Notes under the pieces: generated by a model | What the model saw: only the letters and a program-made list of their open reading frames with translations | Told to the model about the DNA's origin: nothing | The model's database searches: none | Part shown: piece after piece, positions 22,333 to 33,264 of the stretch | How positions within the stretch are numbered: the first letter of the stretch is position 1 | Layout: each line of letters begins with the position of its first letter | Made by a program: the position numbers and the translations under genes | Assembly (NCBI GenBank): GCA_947095535.1 | Contig: OX352772.1 | Span: forward strand, 36,227,445 to 36,291,444 | From: Poecilobothrus nobilitatus | Taxonomy: Eukaryota; Arthropoda; Insecta; Diptera; Dolichopodidae | Length of the DNA: 64,000 bases | Direction: 5' to 3'

Positions 22333-23390
22333 TATACCCTACACATTAAGTATAGGGTATATTAACTTTGGTATGTTGTTTGTAACCACCAAAAGGAAGC
22401 GAGTTAGGTATAGACATGTATATATATTCTGAATCAGGATCACCGCCTGAGTCGATTTAGCGATGTCCGTCCGTCCGTCCGTCCGTACGCACGATAACTC
22501 AAAAAATAATGACGCTATCTTGATGAAATTTATACTGTAGGTTAACAATGACTAAGGTAAGGCGGGGATTGTAAATGGGCGAAATCGGACCATGCGTTCG
22601 AGTACCTCCCATACAATTTCCAAAACCTAATACACATATTTTCGAAATTAATAAAGATAGAAACTTAAAATTTTGTACGAGGGTGTGTTTTTCTGAATCC
22701 CTGATATCCCCAAAATTTGAGATGAATTGGAGGAGCTGTTCGGGTACCTCCCATACAACTCCCAAAACCGAACATCCATATCTTCGAAATTAATAAAGAT
22801 AGGAACTTCAAATTTGATACGAGGGTGCTGTTTCCTAAATTCCTGATTTGCCTAAAAGTTGGGATGAATTGGAGTGGTCGTTCAGGTACCTCCCATACAA
22901 CTCCCAAAACCGAACAAGCATATCTTCGAAATTAATAAAGATAGAAACTTCAAATTTGGTACTAGGGTTTTGTTTCCTGAATCCCTGATTTGTCCAAAAT
23001 TTAAGATGAATTAGAATGGTTGTTCGGGTATCTGCCACACAACTCCTAAGACCAAACAAGCATATCTTCGAAATTAATAAATATATAAACTTGAAATTTG
23101 ATATAAGAATGTTCTACCCTGTTGATGTCTCTAAAATTTGAGATGAATTGGGGTGGTGTTCCCATCAAGTGCCTTCACACACTTCCCAAGACCTAATAAG
23201 CATATTTTCGAATTTAATAAAGATAGAAATCTGAAATTTTGTACAAAGGTTGTAAAAGCATTTATTTTTTTAGCTTAGTTATATTAAATACCTAACTAAA
23301 ATAACTTATGGATTTTTAATTTAATTTGAATTTTTTAGGTGTAGGGTATAAATAAGTCGGTTGCATCGACTTACTGTTACTTTTACTTGT
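22333..23390 (+). mobile_element. INE-1/DINE-1-like element C, with 142 bp tandem repeats
   Basis: Starts TATACCCTACACATTAAGTA, with the hairpin-forming TATAGGGTATATTAAC, the leader, GAGTCGATTTAGCGATGTCC and CCGTCCGT units. It ends with AGGTGTAGGGTAT (about 23337-23349), a perfect hairpin AAGTCG-GTTGCAT-CGACTT (23354-23372) and TGTTACTTTTACTTG. It lies head-to-head with element B, about 195 bp apart. Confidence 0.85.
22641..23230 (+). repeat. Central tandem array of element C (142 bp monomer)
   Basis: TTCGAAAT/TTCGAATT landmarks recur at 22641, 22783, 22925, 23067 and 23207: steps of 142, 142, 142 and 140. Monomers carry CATACAACTCCCAAAACCGA and GATGAATTGGAG. The monomer is recognisably related to the 147 bp type in elements A and B. 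Confidence 0.9.
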
Positions 23391-23743
23391 TTTTTTTTAA
23401 AGAGATTAGAGCATTTTTTAATCTTTACAAACTGATATTAGTATTTCTTATAACTTGAGTCTATGCATCTTTTTAATTTTGAAAAATTTTTTTCAAAGGA
23501 AAATGGAAAAATACTTTCTAAAATTTTTTTTTTTTAAATACTTATTTAAAATTCTTTTAATCTTACTTACTTATTCTAAAGTTTTATATTAAATTTACCT
23601 TATAACTAAAAGTATTAAAGAAAAATGTTATAATTTTAATTTGTTAACATTATAACTAATGGCAAAATCCTTATCAACGAATTACTTATCTACATTTAAT
23701 TCATAAATTTATTAGACTTAGTACTTATGACCAATTCAAAAAT

Positions 23744-24368
23744 AGTTTCCAGTCAGAATTCCAGTCGAAAAAACTAATCAACGAGTTTACAGTTAAAATT
23801 TCTGTCAAACATATTTTTATTGATTTTATTTTTATATATTTTATTTTCAACTTAATTCAATTTATTTAATATACTTAATTATAAACGTATTTATTAAGAG
23901 AGATGGGAATCTTCCAAAAACATCAATACCCCCTTGGTAATATCAGATTCTTATTGACTAAAGCCATCTCCCTCTTTAGCGAATATAATGGGATAAAACC
24001 CATAACTGCTAACGCGGTATATTTTTATTTTACTTTTATGTTTGCTTACTTTTTACTTTAACAAAAACTTGCTAACTAACATTTGACATTTGAAATATAA
24101 CTATGAAGGATCAAGAGAATACATAATTTACATCGATATTAAGAAACTTTTTTAATTTGTAAGTATACGTTTTAAGTTTGAAGAAACAATATTTAAAAAA
24201 AAATTGTTTAAAGCATTTATAAAACGTATAAAAAAAGAATAATTAAAAAATGTATAAAAAATTCTACTTAAATATTAAAATTCAGTCAAAAAAACTTCAT
24301 ATCTGGATTTAAAAAAATCTTCTAGCTTGAAAACGACTTTGAAATCCAGTCAAATCTGACTGGAAACC
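23744..24368. mobile_element. Inverted-repeat element of about 625 bp with a coding relic
   Basis: The left end AGTTTCCAGTCAGAATTCCA and the right end, minus strand GGTTTCCAGTCAGATTTGAC, are inverted; the right end also forms a hairpin CCAGTCA-AATC-TGACTGG. Inside, minus strand 24022-23905 reads KYTALAVMGFIPLYSLKRE and on through NKNLILPRG to a stop. The same peptide with substitutions recurs at 40330-40210, so it is probably a shared transposon protein fragment. Family unknown. Confidence 0.5.
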
Positions 24369-24749
24369 GGTAAATTTTACTTTGTTTGTGAAGTCTGGTT
24401 GTTGTAAAGTAAAATGGTAGATTTAGCATTAATTAAGATTTTGTTCTGTGCAATTATATATATGTAATACAATTTTCATTAGTAATAGTTCGTTGTCATT
24501 AGAAAGAAAAAATTTTCTGTTAAGGATATATACTTATATAGACTTAATATTCTAGTTATTATGTTTAGTTTATTAATTGTATGATTTACTTATGTGAGTT
24601 TTAAAAGTCAACTTCTTAGCGAAGTGTAGGCCTATAAAGGAGTGTTATTTAACATTAATATTGACGAAAAAATAAAATAAGCTTATATTTTTTGAGTAAA
24701 TATATATAACTACATTTATTGTTATTCTTCATTTATTAAAATGATTTAG
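24369..24749. other. AT-rich non-coding DNA
   Basis: Nothing recognised. Confidence 0.5.
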
Positions 24750-25110
24750 TTAAGGTATTTACATAACTCTGTTTCGGATAAAATATCGTCACTGTACAGA
24801 TTAGCTTTTAATAGTGCTGAATCATCAGCAAAGAGTGATAACTGTATATTAGCACTCTAAAATCGTAAGTAAGTAAACATTTTTTAAAAAGAGCCGCTTG
24901 TAAGACGCCATCTCATGCATCGTAAAGGTGTTTGAGATTGTGTCTTCAATATGTACGGTAAATTTTCTTTTAGGCAAAACGCTATATGTATAGTTTTTAT
25001 TGAAATACTTGCACAATCCAATATATTTATAAGGTTATATATGATATTATCGTGGAAAACTGTATCAAACGCGAAATTTATATCATGCCCAACCATACCA
25101 AAGCTTTTAC
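24750..25110 (-). pseudogene. Non-LTR retrotransposon reverse-transcriptase relic
   Basis: Minus strand 25096-24884 is open and reads MVGHDINFAFDTVFHDNIIY, then NLINIL..., ending TPLRCMRWRLTSGSF. This fits reverse-transcriptase blocks 3-4 of jockey-type LINEs (D-x-x-x-AFDTV-x-H-D, with a following GxPQGS that is destroyed). Downstream, in another frame from 24843, is QLSLFADDSALLKANL, with the catalytic FADD motif at about 24834-24820. A frameshift and the lost GxPQGS show the copy is dead. No 5' or 3' LINE boundary could be found. The class assignment rests on the AFDTV and FADD motifs and their spacing of about 85 codons. Confidence 0.7.
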
Positions 25111-26474
25111 AACTAATAAGAAATGATTAGCTTTTTTTTTTGTTACAAAAATCATGAAAAAAAATTTTTGTTTTACATCACATATAAACCTTGATTTGAG
25201 TGATTGATTATGACGCCAAAAAATGATCATAGTTTAAGTTTTAACAACAAAATACATATATTCGATTGGTTGTATATTATAAGCCCACGCAACATTAAAC
25301 TTGGTTAACATGTTTAAGTATTTAGTCATGTATTGTTTAATTTTCAATGCAAGCAATTTTATTAATGTTATTGAATTTTTGTAAATCGCTTAATTAAACC
25401 ATTGGTATAAAATGACGAGCAAAATCTTTGAATTGATGTTAAACGTAAAAATTAAAAAAAGAAAAAAAAAACCTATTAAAAAAAAAGAAAAAGTTTATCC
25501 AGCTGTTTTTTCTTATACCAAATTTATAAAGTTTACCATTAAAACTAACGTATTTATTAAACGAAAAAAAACTTTCATATTGTTAATCTGCTTCAAGAAA
25601 CTGCTTTAAAATTTCATGCACGATTAAATTTAGCATGTTTATAAACAAGTTTAATTGAGTGTGATACTGTGATAGCTATTAGAAAATGTACAATAAAAAA
25701 TATCATAAACGTTATTTAACACAAAGTTTAAAATCGTTCAAAACTATTTTAAAAGGTAAAACTAAGTATAAGTAGGTATGTAAGTATATACATTTTTCTT
25801 AAAAGTATTTAACTTTAAGTTTGAAATACTTATCGTTACTACTAACTAACAGTACTAACTTATGACATGTATTATAACTATAAAACGTAAACGTGCAGAA
25901 AAAGTTCGTATGCAAAACGTATACGTTTAAATTTTACTATAAGTGCAAGAAACGAATGTTTGAATTTTAAAACGTATATGTTTTAGCTGGCATTTGTTTT
26001 GTGTTTTCTTACTTAGGTATTTTGTTTTTTTATATTAGAGGTATTTAATTTTTAAGTATTTTAATTCTTTAAAAAAAGAAGATGTAATAAATGTTCAGCA
26101 ATATCAGCTTATTATTGAAAAAGCATTGAAAAGCTTCCAGGTATTGCAAACATTTTGCAAAGATAAAATCCCGAAGGGAATTCTAAGTTTTATTTTTGAA
26201 GATAAGTAATGTGCTTTTTGAAAAATTTTCTCGAATTTCTTTGAAGTTTTTAATGGAACTGACAAACATATTTCCAATACGTAAATATGGATATATTTCA
26301 ATTTATTCAATTTAAAATGAAATCTTACTTATCTTCGACAATATCAAAAATATCCTCTGAAGCATTTCTTAAATTTTACGTAATTCTAACAGAAGTTCAT
26401 TGTCTACTCTCCTCTTCTTCACACAAATATACAATTGCAATTGTATTCATATGTATAAATATATATATTTATTT
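25111..26474. other. AT-rich non-coding DNA
   Basis: No gene. A GC-poor patch at 25880-25985 repeats AAACGTA(A/T)ACG several times in both orientations and may be a small inverted-repeat element. The lysine-rich frame near 25412 is low complexity. Confidence 0.4.
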
Positions 26475-26657
26475 GGGGCCTCGGTGGCCTAGTGGGTAAG
26501 AGCATATAAAATATGCTGTAAACACCGAGAGAGTGTGGGTTCGAATCCCATACATGTCGTAAGAGTTATTCTCCCTTACGATATTTACAGCTACGCCTGA
26601 AAAGGAAAGACTGTGTAATTTCCTGTTCACATTTATGTGGCAGAGAAATAAACAAAA
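26475..26657 (+). mobile_element. tRNA-derived SINE (family 1), near full-length
   Basis: Begins GGGGCCTCGGTGGCCTAGTG with the A box TGGCCTAGTGGGTAAG and B box GGTTCGAATCCC, followed by the family body (GTCGTAAGAGTTATT, TTTACAGCTACGCCTGAA, TGTGTAATTTCCTGTTC) and a tail TATGTGGCAGAGAAAT. This is the best-preserved head in the window. Confidence 0.93.
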
Positions 26658-26924
26658 TAAACAATATTGATTTTTTAATTAAATCTATTTTTAAAATACG
26701 TATTTATTATTTTTTAAAAATTTTGCAGTACTTAAACGTATATCTACTTAATTAATAATTACTATTAAAAACAATTTTTTATACATTTAAGTACCTATTT
26801 ATAAGTATAAGTAAGACATTTCACCGCAAATTTCGAATAAATTTCCAGTACTGTGTACTGTGTTTCGCCGTTTTCTATAAGAGCAAAGTAAACGTAAAGT
26901 GATAAAGTAGAAAGATGCGTTTAA

Positions 26925-27450
26925 ATCAATTGGAGTGCGTATCGTTTCTTACTCAGAAATTTGAGGAGAGTTAATGCTTTTTATATAGGATTAACTACCA
27001 CACTCACACTCAGAGTTAATTTTACTCCAACATTTCGAAATGACTAGAGTTTAATATCAATTTGAACTGTCAAAATTAGATGGAAACATTTATTTATTTC
27101 AGTCAAATAATGGAGTCTTCAAAAAAAAAATTTATTTTAAGAAGTATTTAAGTAGTATAAGTTCAATTGAATGATTTCGTTTACAATTATTTCAATATTA
27201 TAAGTTTATTTTAAAATCTGATATAAAAAATCAATAATGACACTTCATAAGACTTTGACATTTGTAACACTCGTTAACTCTGCTCACGAGTAGGATTAAA
27301 AAAGTTTATTCTGCTAAATTAAAAGATCACTTCGAAACGTTATATTGTGTGTGACGTTATGCAATTAATTAAAGTCTCTTTCATTTTTAAACGACTTTAT
27401 CTGTCATAGAGTAACTCTAATTCCGGTAGATTATGCACTCCCATTCGTTT
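26925..27450 (-). mobile_element. Family G inverted-repeat element, uninterrupted copy G1
   Basis: Starts TTGGAGTGCGTATCGTTTCT at 26930. The interior, read on the minus strand, matches G2 (28283-29305) and G3 (36246-37278). Shared blocks are GATGACAGATAAAGT-like sequence, GTTAACTTTTTTAATCC, GAGCAGAGTTAACGAGTGTT, TTTGAAATAAATAAATG and CATCTAATTTTGACA, and TCATTTCGAAATG. The far end has GCACTCC at about 27435-27441. At about 520 bp it shows the undisturbed length and confirms where the other copies are interrupted. Confidence 0.75.
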
Positions 27451-28282
27451 TGCATAATAAGCATCATTGTCTAAAATTCTATAATTTTCATTCTATAATT
27501 ATATTCAATTTGGAGAATTGTATTTTGATTTTAAAAATTTATTCATTTTAGTAAGTACATATATGTACATTATATACTTGTTTTTTGATTATTATAAAAA
27601 AAAAAAAACCTTTAAATTGATATTAGAAGTACATATATAGTTTTTATGAGAAACATTAATTTTGTTTTAAGATTTTTATGTTTTTTTCAGTTCCAGTTAA
27701 TTTTATTTAGATTGTAGCAAGTGTTTTTACATTATTCTTTAGTTCCGTCAATAATTTCAATTTAAATTTAATTTTTCTTTTTTTATGTTTTTTTTTTTTA
27801 AATCAATTAAAAAAATTGACTAACTTAAAATTTGATTTTATTATTGAATACTGAAATCGTATATTTTTAATTCATATATTACTTCAATAAATAAGTACCA
27901 TGTTTTATAATTTAATTTTCATTTCAAAATCTTATTGTGTATAATAAATATATGTATTGTTTTGTTGATAGACTTATTTCGACTATATCTACACAGTTTC
28001 TTAAAAGAAGGGCGAAGAAAAAGTCGTAAAAAAAAACTTTTTGTTTTCATGTGTAAGTGGGAGGAAAAAAAAATTTTGATGCTTTTGTTATCTAACAATA
28101 AATTGAACATTTGAATGGACATAAAAAATAAATAAATTGAAAAATATAAAAATCGAAAATGAAATTTTTATAATTTAAGGGGGATTATAATTTTACATGA
28201 GAACTAAATAGTTAAGTAGTCAATACGATAAAAGAGAAAAGAAATTAAATTAATCGAAAAAAATTAACAAATTAAGCAGGAG
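27451..28282. other. AT-rich non-coding DNA
   Basis: Nothing recognised. Confidence 0.5.
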
Positions 28283-29305
28283 AGCTTTTCGTTTCTTACT
28301 TTCACGGTATTAGAATTACTTAGTTACTTTATGATAACCATGACGTCTATGACCATGACGTGATAATTAGTGTTTCGAAAGCACATTTCAGTTAGCGGAG
28401 TTAACTTTTTTAATTCTACATGGGAGCAGAATTAACAGGGGGGGTTGATTTATTGACAAGTGCAATAATGTCAATTGCCGTTCATAAAGTCAATTGACCT
28501 TGTGTAAATGCGATGTAACTATAAATAAAAATAAATAAATCTAATAATAAATCTAATTCTAAAAAATCTTATTTTTATCTAATACATATTACGTATGTAA
28601 AAAATATAATTAGGGAAATTTTAGTGTTGTATTCAAAATCAGAGTATTCGCTCTTTCCAGAATATTTATGGAGTTGATTTTGATTCACGAGATTTTCAAA
28701 ATCGACATATCGTTATCATATTATATAGGGGTACACGATAATATACGAAATTTTTATTTTAATTAATTAGTTATTAGTTCGACGGGTCACTTTTTTAGTT
28801 TTGGAATATTTTACATTGTTGTTATAATGTTATATCTACATAATGTCAAATACAAAAATGTCATAAGGTCATTTGACTTTTTGTCAGTTTTTCAAAACGA
28901 CAATAAAGTCAATTGACTTTATGCTTTTTGAACGTGACATAGTGGCAATAGATATTATAAGGCACTTGCCATTAAGTCACTCCCCCGGATTAACGAGTGT
29001 TACTACAAGGCTTATGAAATGTCATTAATCATTATTGTTTTTGTTTTTTATTTCAGATATTATTATTATAATTGTAAACGAAATACTTACTTCTTAAAAT
29101 TAAAATTTTTTTGTAGACTTCATTATTTGTTTGAAATAAATAAATGCTCCCATCTAATTTTGACAATTCAAAATTCATATTTTATTCTAGTCGTTTCGAA
29201 ATGATAGAGTAGAGTTAACTCTGCATGTTAGTGAGAAGAAGTTATTACTGTAAACGTAATAAAGGTTAAACTCTACTTAAATTAAGAAACAAAACGCACT
29301 CCAAA
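28283..29305 (+). mobile_element. Family G element, copy G2, split by an insertion
   Basis: The left part, 28283-28436, starts CTTTTCGTTTCTTACTTTCA and reaches GAGCAGAATTAAC; the right part, 28989-29305, resumes ATTAACGAGTGTTACTAC and ends AAACGCACTCCAAA. The intact copy G1 reads GAGCAGAGTTAACGAGTG without a break, so the intervening 552 bp is an insertion. Without it, G2 is about 465 bp. Confidence 0.8.
28437..28988. mobile_element. 552 bp element inserted in G2, with ATTAAC duplication
   Basis: Flanked by ATTAAC at 28431-28436 and 28989-28994. The ends are inverted: the left begins AGGGGGGGTTGATTTATTGA, CAAGTGC; the right, minus strand, reads GGGGGAGTGACTTAATGGCA, AGTGC. The interior repeats GTCAATTGAC several times. 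The G-rich end resembles hAT-type termini (CAGGG), but the duplication is 5-6 bp rather than 8, so the superfamily is unsettled. No coding capacity. Confidence 0.85.
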
Positions 29306-32300
29306 TAACAAAATTCAGATTAAAATATTTATATTGTTCTTAATTTTCTGAACGAAATCAAGAGATATCAAAGTTTACTGTTATTCTCTTTATTAACAGC
29401 ATTCGTATAGTCATATATTACTTATGTACTATTTTACTATTTCTCTTATATATTACTTATGTACTGTCGTACTATTTTCGTTGAGTTTTTTGATTTGCCT
29501 TTTTAAAATAATTTCAAAATTTAAAGTTAACCTAAGTATATACAAAAATAAAATAAAGTAAACATACCTTCTAATAATAAGTATTCACATATATATCTAT
29601 ATATATATAATTAAGTATACTACTTATATATATTTATATAAAATTATAGTCCTTGAAAAAAAAAATAAAAATGAATTTCGAATTTTAAGATATTTAAGTT
29701 TTATTCTTTTATTTTTCCAATTTTCTCTGCCCTCATTATTTTTAAATCAGATAGTCTACATCAGATGTCGCTTTAAAAGATATTTTATCCTTTTTTTCTA
29801 TATCTATATTTGGGGCATGTTATCTTTTTAACCATCTTTTTCTAGATTTAAATAGCTTTATAAAAAAAATTAGTGTAAATAATAATATAGTTAGAATGTA
29901 AAGGATGTTATATTATATAGAATATAATGTATTATATAGTATGTAAATATTTGTATGCTTGTGTCATTGTGTGGTTTTATTGTTTTTATAACTTACCCTA
30001 ACAATAATATTGTTCTGCCATCTAGACGGCTATTTATTCATTTAAATCACGTTCTCAATGTCATTCGCATAATAACTTTTATCATACCATACCATTTCAT
30101 TTTTAGAATAAAGTTTTTTTTGTTTTTTTTCTTAAGTAAAAAGTTTATTGTTTTTTCGTTTATAATACTTAGGTAATAAATTATAGTTAAACTTAATATG
30201 GAATTTTTGTTCATGAACACGATCTTAAGTTGAGTAGTTAAATGCAAAAAACATATACATAGTTATATATGTACGTAGATGCTTACTTTTATACATAGTT
30301 ATGTATTTTAAATTTAAAAAAGGATAAATAGTGCTGATTTGATGAGTTTTGACTTGTTTCAAAGCAATTAAGTAATTATATAAATATGTCGATTTTAATT
30401 ATAAAATTATGTATGTATGTATGTAAATATTACCATATTTAAATTATAGAGTTTTTTCGTTGTTTAAGTTTAAAAAGTTTTAATTGGTTAGTGTTGAGTA
30501 CTTATTTCTTTTAGAATTTTACAAGTATATTAGATTAGATTAGATTGTTATATATTATTATTAGCGATATAAGTGATACTGCAATCTTTTAATGTAGATC
30601 TATTGTGCTCTCACTATGTTATCCCGTGTTATGGATTAACCCCGTTATGGATTTTTGCCACCACTTAAAATATTTCGTCAGCCCTATTGCCTCTGGGGAA
30701 AATAAAGATGTGATATCTGGGCAAAATAAAGATAGGGTTTAGTGGTGGCGGTTCGTCTTCGACAAAACAAAATGCCCATTAGTAAATGTACTTAGTAAAT
30801 GTATTTTATAAGTAACTATCAAATTTAAAATAAGTAATTTAGTTACTTAGTTTTTACCTTGTATTATGTTTTTATGCTAAATTAAAAAAATTTTTTTTAT
30901 ATCAAACCCGCAAAGTATGGTTACAAACTACCTAAAGCATATTTGTAATTAAAAAAAAAATCATAATTATGATCCGTTTAGAAGAAGAGAAAAAGTTTTT
31001 CTAATACAATAGTCAATTTATGAAAATTAAAATCTATAGATTTAAAAATAACGAAGATGAAAAATAACTTTGAAATTAAAATAATAAAAATAACTCGACT
31101 TTAAAGTAAATGTAAGTAGTTACATTTATAGGCGTTTTAGCATTTTATTTTAAAAACTACTTTAATAGACTCATTCAAATATTTATTGTTTAGTTAAAAA
31201 TCTTGTAAAATATGATTAAATAGGTATTAAATTTTAAAAATTTTTATGCTTTTCAAATTACTTAATAAAAAATTACAAATGATTGACTAATTTTATTACA
31301 ATTTATATATTTTATGCAGATATTCATTTGTTTCAAAAGCGCATTGTTCGAATCTGTGTACCCCAAAAAAAAAAAACAAAAAAACATAAAATAAGTACCT
31401 AAGTATACGTATGTATTACTTATTTATAACGTTAGAACGTAAAATTTTATATATTTAGTTACTTAAGTATGTATCTATAAGTACTTATATTTTTGTTTTT
31501 AAATTAAATACTTGAAAGGAAATTTTTAAATAACTTTCAATCATTTTGATTTAAAAAAAAAAAAAAATTATTTATAAAAATTCGGTTAATTAAATTTCTT
31601 TTTTATACTACAGAATCAATCAATCATTTAGTTATTCCTGATGTATTTATATGGATAATTAGAAATTATACGTCATTTAAAGAGCCAGAAAATTAAATCC
31701 TAAGTACATAATATATATAAATTATGTATTAAAAAATAGTTATATATGTTTGTTACTTATGTATGTTTGATGATTATAGATCCTATCCTAAGGGTTTTTT
31801 TGTTATTTTTTGTTTATATCAATTTTAATGTTTTCTTTTTTCTATATTACTTATTCATTCATTAACTTTTTATTCATGATCCATTTTCTACTATATTAGA
31901 TACTTTGTATTCTTTTTTTTTTGATTTTGTTTTTTTTTTTTTTTACTAAACTTTGTGGATAATAAATACTCTTTTATCCTGTTTAATAGTTTTTCTTTTT
32001 TTCGTGTAGTCTTATTCATTCCCTTTGACTATTGTTTTTTATATACGTATATATTTTTTGTTTTATGTTTTTTTTATTTTCATATTGTATCTATTACTTT
32101 TAGTATGGTTGATTTTTAATCTCAGAATGAGAAGTTTAATATAACGAATAAAGGTTAAAAAGTTTATTCATTGGTCAGACAAATTTAATAAAAAAAAAAA
32201 ATAAAGACAAAAAAAAAATTAAAAGTTAAGTAATAAAAAAAAAAAAAAAGTTAAATATTGACTAAAAAAAAAAAAAAAGAAAAATTTATTTACTTGCTTA

Positions 32301-33105
32301 CAATGCTTTTTATTTTAAGGTGTAATATGAATATTAACCAAGAAAGATATAGTTAACATATTAATATTTTGTTTTTTTTTTGTTGTTTTCAGATAAAAAG
32401 TGATCAAAAAATTTATTTATTTTGTTATTTAATAATATCGGGTCGTATAACTAAATCATCGATATACATATTTTTATATATATATAAATATATTATATAT
32501 ATAAGTATAAGATATAGTTATAAAGAAAAAAATAAAAAAATGAAAATATGAAAAAGGATAAAGAGTAAATATTTGTTAGAAATAATGTTATTACAATGAA
32601 TACAAAATAGAAAATAACAAACATACAAAATCTTGAAAATTACTTGCTTATTTTATTTTATTATATACATATATATTATATAAGTATATATTATATAATT
32701 ATAAGTATATATTTTTAAGTTGCCTTTACACTTTAACACTTAAAATGAAAAATTATTTAATTAATTTAAATAAAATTAAATTTTTACTTAATTATTTAAA
32801 AATACGTATAATAAAAATAACTAACAATAAAAATATAATTTTTTTTTTTTAATATTTATTTTAGTATCTGTTCTTTTATTCAATCAAATTGCAAATTTTC
32901 ATTAAAAATCAATTTATAAAAAAGCGATGTATGGTAAGAGAAGTACAGAATTTGTATATATATATATAGAAATAAATGCAAGTGGTACGAAAATATATTT
33001 AAAGAAACCTAGAGTTGATCAATGTTAAATTTCAAATTGTTAATTTAAAAAGAAAAATGTGGATAGTTTTTTTTTTTATTTATTAAAGTTAAAACAATTT
33101 GACAT
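29306..33105. other. AT-rich non-coding DNA
   Basis: No coding sequence. A GC-richer island at 30535-30780, beginning with a (TTAGA)n-like run and containing GCCTCTGGGGAAAATAAAGA, TGGGCAAAATAAAGATAGGG and GTGGTGGCGGTTCG, looks like a retroelement remnant but I cannot assign it. Numerous A/T runs lie between 31.9 and 32.3 kb. Confidence 0.4.
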
Positions 33106-33264
33106 GGGCCATGGTGGCCTAGTGGGTAAGAGTGTATAAATAGATATCCCACACACGTGGGTTCGAATCCCACACACGTCGTAAGAGTTATTCCCTCTTA
33201 CAACATTTACAGCCATGAAGGCTATGTAATTCCTTGTTCACAGTTATGTGGCAGAGAAATGCAC
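33106..33264 (+). mobile_element. tRNA-derived SINE (family 1), internally deleted head
   Basis: GGGCCATGGTGGCCTAGTGG with the A box, TAAGAGTGTATAAATA, then CACACGTGGGTTCGAATCCC with the B box and the family body to TTATGTGGCAGAGAAATGCA, followed by an A run of at least 15. Differences in the A-to-B-box interval and the missing CGCCTGAACAGG segment show independent decay. Confidence 0.9.

Noticed and set aside
25412..25609. Lysine-rich 65-codon frame
   Set aside because: Low-complexity translation of A-rich DNA.
26475..26560. tRNA gene
   Set aside because: A and B boxes are present, but the sequence recurs with a conserved non-tRNA body and tail, and the cloverleaf is not complete; it is a SINE.
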